64,000 nt of DNA from Tsuneonella rigui (GTDB lineage Bacteria > Pseudomonadota > Alphaproteobacteria > Sphingomonadales > Sphingomonadaceae): contig NZ_RSEL01000003.1 in NCBI RefSeq assembly GCF_003958625.1, positions 26,247-90,246 of the forward strand, given 5' to 3'. The notes beneath the pieces were generated by a model that saw only the letters and a program-made list of their open reading frames with translations, did no database searches and was not told the DNA's origin. Every line of letters begins with the position of its first letter. Positions within the stretch are counted from its first letter, which is position 1. Shown piece after piece: positions 63,017 through 64,000 of the stretch. The translations under genes and the position numbers were made by a program.

Positions 63017-63129
63017 GCTTGCGACTCAGCTATTCACCCCCTTGCGACCCGAAGGGCTCGAAGCTTCTAGCGACGAGTTCCTCTACTTAACGGCGGCCTC
63101 GGTCCTGGACTGAGGCCGCCCTTTTTTTT
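63017..63129 (+). ncRNA. Candidate small RNA (or small-protein gene)
   Basis: About 113 bases from a predicted promoter start to a strong terminator, in the pyrD-hemerythrin gap. It contains a CACCCCCTTGC stretch that could pair with ribosome-binding sites and the palindrome GCAAGCTTGC at its 5' edge. A 34-codon frame (63009-63113, begins MRKLATQLF, ends AASVLD) runs through it and stops inside the terminator stem. Its ATG overlaps the -10, so with this promoter it would not be translated unless transcription starts earlier. Confidence 0.45.
63092..63129 (+). terminator. Strong Rho-independent terminator
   Basis: GGCGGCCTC and GAGGCCGCC form a perfect 9-bp stem with an 11-base loop, followed by eight T residues on the plus strand. 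On the minus strand no T-run follows, so it does not serve the hemerythrin gene. Confidence 0.9.
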
Positions 63130-63156
63130 GCCAAGTCAGGGTTTTGTCGTTTTGGC

Positions 63157-63717
63157 CTAGGCCAGCTTGAGCCCTTCCTTGTTCATCGCCTTGGTCAGAT
63201 CGGCATTCTCCTGCTCGCTCAGCGCGGCGCGCAGCTTTGGGAAGATGTCGTTTTCCTCCTCGGCCATGTGCTCTTCGAGATTGCCGCGCAGGGTGCGCAG
63301 GGTTTCCAGCCAGCGCGCATCGTCCTTGGGCATCATGGTCAGTTCGAACAGCAGTTGCTTCACCACTCCGTGATCCTCGTTGAGGTGCTGCGCCTCGGAC
63401 AGCAGCCCGCGCTGGCGCATCGTCGCGTAGACTGCGTTCTCCTCCTGCATCGAATGCTTGCCGATCATGTGCTTGATTTGCATCAGGTGGAACGAGCGGC
63501 GGGCAGTGTCGTCGGTCGAGGTCTTCTCGGCGAGATCGAACACCGCGAGCGTCGCCTTGTGCTCGGCCGCGAGCGCCTTGTCCCAGTCGCCCTTGAGCAT
63601 GGTCGGCGCCTGCACCGCCAGCTTGCGCGCCGGGTTGGCGAGCATGCCCAGCAGCAGCCCCGCTCCGCCGGCGAGCAGCAGGCCCAGCGGGTCCTTATCC
63701 TTTGTCAAACTGTCCAT
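63157..63717 (-). CDS. Hemerythrin-domain protein
   Basis: A 186-residue protein with one Gly-rich hydrophobic N-terminal segment (about 11-30) and a hemerythrin HHE domain (about 45-180). Candidate di-iron ligands lie in LAAEHKAT, HSMQEENAVY, NEDHGVVKQL and LEEHMAEEENDIFP. It may bind O2, NO or iron. The start MDSLTKDKD follows GGA; a longer frame has no support. Confidence 0.85.
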   Translation of the reverse strand: MDSLTKDKDPLGLLLAGGAGLLLGMLANPARKLAVQAPTMLKGDWDKALAAEHKATLAVFDLAEKTSTDDTARRSFHLMQIKHMIGKHSMQEENAVYATMRQRGLLSEAQHLNEDHGVVKQLLFELTMMPKDDARWLETLRTLRGNLEEHMAEEENDIFPKLRAALSEQENADLTKAMNKEGLKLA

Positions 63718-63837
63718 TTCCGGTCTCCTCAGCCACGCTGTGCCAACGCCGCGCCAATGGCACCGTTCCGCTCGCGAATTGCGAACGACTCGCAAGAAAG
63801 GCTTGTTTGTTGAAAGGCTTGCAGGGGCGGACTAAGT

Positions 63838-63860
63838 AATCGGAGCAATCCACTCCGATT
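63838..63860. promoter_or_regulatory. Inverted repeat before the Rrf2 regulator
   Basis: AATCGGAG, 7 bases, CTCCGATT: perfect 8-bp arms, ending 20 bases before the ATG. It is placed where an autoregulatory Rrf2-type repressor would block its own promoter. Confidence 0.5.
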
Positions 63861-63880
63861 TGAGCTTCGCGAACCGCTTC

Positions 63881-64000
63881 ATGCGCCTGTCCAACCTTGC
63901 CGATTACGCCGTCGTGACCATGGGCGCCGCGGCCCGCCACTGCGGCGGCGGGCGCACCAGCGCGGCCGAACTGGCAGCCGAGACCGGCCTGCCCGCGCCG
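63881..64000 (+). CDS. Rrf2 family regulator, N-terminal part (continues beyond window)
   Basis: The first 40 codons: MRLSNLADYAVVTMGAAARH and then a Gly-rich turn and AAELAAETGLPAP, the start of the winged helix. This N-terminus is typical of the Rrf2 regulators (SufR/IscR-like) that precede the suf operon in alphaproteobacteria. The Fe-S ligand cysteines would lie beyond the window end. Confidence 0.85.
   Translation, partial: MRLSNLADYAVVTMGAAARHCGGGRTSAAELAAETGLPAP

Noticed and set aside
1..64000. tRNA, rRNA, CRISPR, prophage or intact insertion sequence
   Set aside because: None seen by eye; a tRNAscan/Infernal run would be decisive for small RNA genes.

Overview
This window is a GC-rich chromosomal segment of an alphaproteobacterium, most likely a member of the Sphingomonadales. 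The gene order parB-parA-rsmG-mnmG-mnmE ... rho-hemJ-hemE | ppsR-maf-aroE-coaE-dnaQ is the one that surrounds the replication origin in alphaproteobacteria such as Caulobacter. The accessory content (DUF2807 proteins, UrcA, Csu-type spore coat U fimbriae, a DUF6489 protein, MerC-domain and low-affinity iron permease proteins, REP sequences of the CCTGAGCTTGTCGAAG type) points to sphingomonads. No rRNA, tRNA, CRISPR array, prophage or intact insertion sequence was seen.

Layout. 1-3.6 kb: the 3' end of a helicase gene coupled to an S4 RNA-binding protein and a 7Fe ferredoxin, then a Sel1-repeat protein (opposite strand) and carD with a clear terminator. 3.7-5.8 kb: two tandem DUF2807 envelope proteins and a small lipoprotein whose start codon lies inside a long hairpin. 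5.8-12.3 kb: tsaC, an acyl-CoA dehydrogenase coupled to a DUF815 ATPase, a PQQ-type sugar dehydrogenase, msrC and a glycine-zipper envelope protein. 12.3-16.7 kb: an archaic (Csu-type) chaperone-usher fimbrial operon on the minus strand with no visible tip-adhesin gene. 16.8-22.3 kb: parB-parA-rsmG-mnmG-mnmE, holding three good parS sites and one degenerate one. 22.4-26.4 kb: metabolic genes and a stand-alone BLUF photoreceptor. 26.5-29.5 kb: rho, hemJ, hemE.

The 316-bp gap between hemE and ppsR (29468-29783) is the candidate chromosomal origin. It has an AT-rich stretch next to hemE, DnaA-box-like 9-mers, a run of TTGTC-type 9-mers in one orientation, four GANTC methylation sites and a 15-bp palindrome. 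Gene direction changes here: to the left the core genes run leftward, and to the right ten genes in a row run rightward (ppsR, maf, aroE, coaE, dnaQ, hpf, ptsN, a thioesterase, a DUF1491 protein, a SleB-type hydrolase). The parS cluster lies 8-11 kb away, and a popZ-like gene, whose product in Caulobacter anchors ParB-parS at the pole, lies 11.5 kb on the other side. Origin, partition locus and a likely polar anchor are thus all within about 25 kb.

36-49 kb: xthA, erpA, a CBS protein, an S9 peptidase coupled to a thioredoxin-like ferredoxin, popZ, tolC, a degenerate pcm, class I fumarase, a LytS/LytTR two-component pair, urcA, a diacylglycerol-kinase-like protein and a metallophosphoesterase. 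49.4-51.4 kb: an AT-richer acyltransferase/SGNH gene that looks acquired. 51.5-54.1 kb: rplM-rpsI with a terminator, cutA and ctaA. 54.2-58.2 kb: a MerC-domain gene behind a palindrome, thiS-thiG with a palindromic repeat inserted into the end of thiS, and several poorly characterised genes including a possible HEPN protein. 58.2-64 kb: acyl-CoA synthetase, gamma-glutamyltransferase, pyrD (with an in-frame REP insertion), a promoter-terminator unit that could be a small RNA or small-protein gene, a hemerythrin-like protein and the start of an Rrf2 regulator.

Two TTAA-N7-TTAACC-like sites, the pattern bound by CtrA, lie upstream of the fimbrial subunit gene and of an uncharacterised gene at 57.2 kb. 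All function calls come from reading the sequence; no database search was run.
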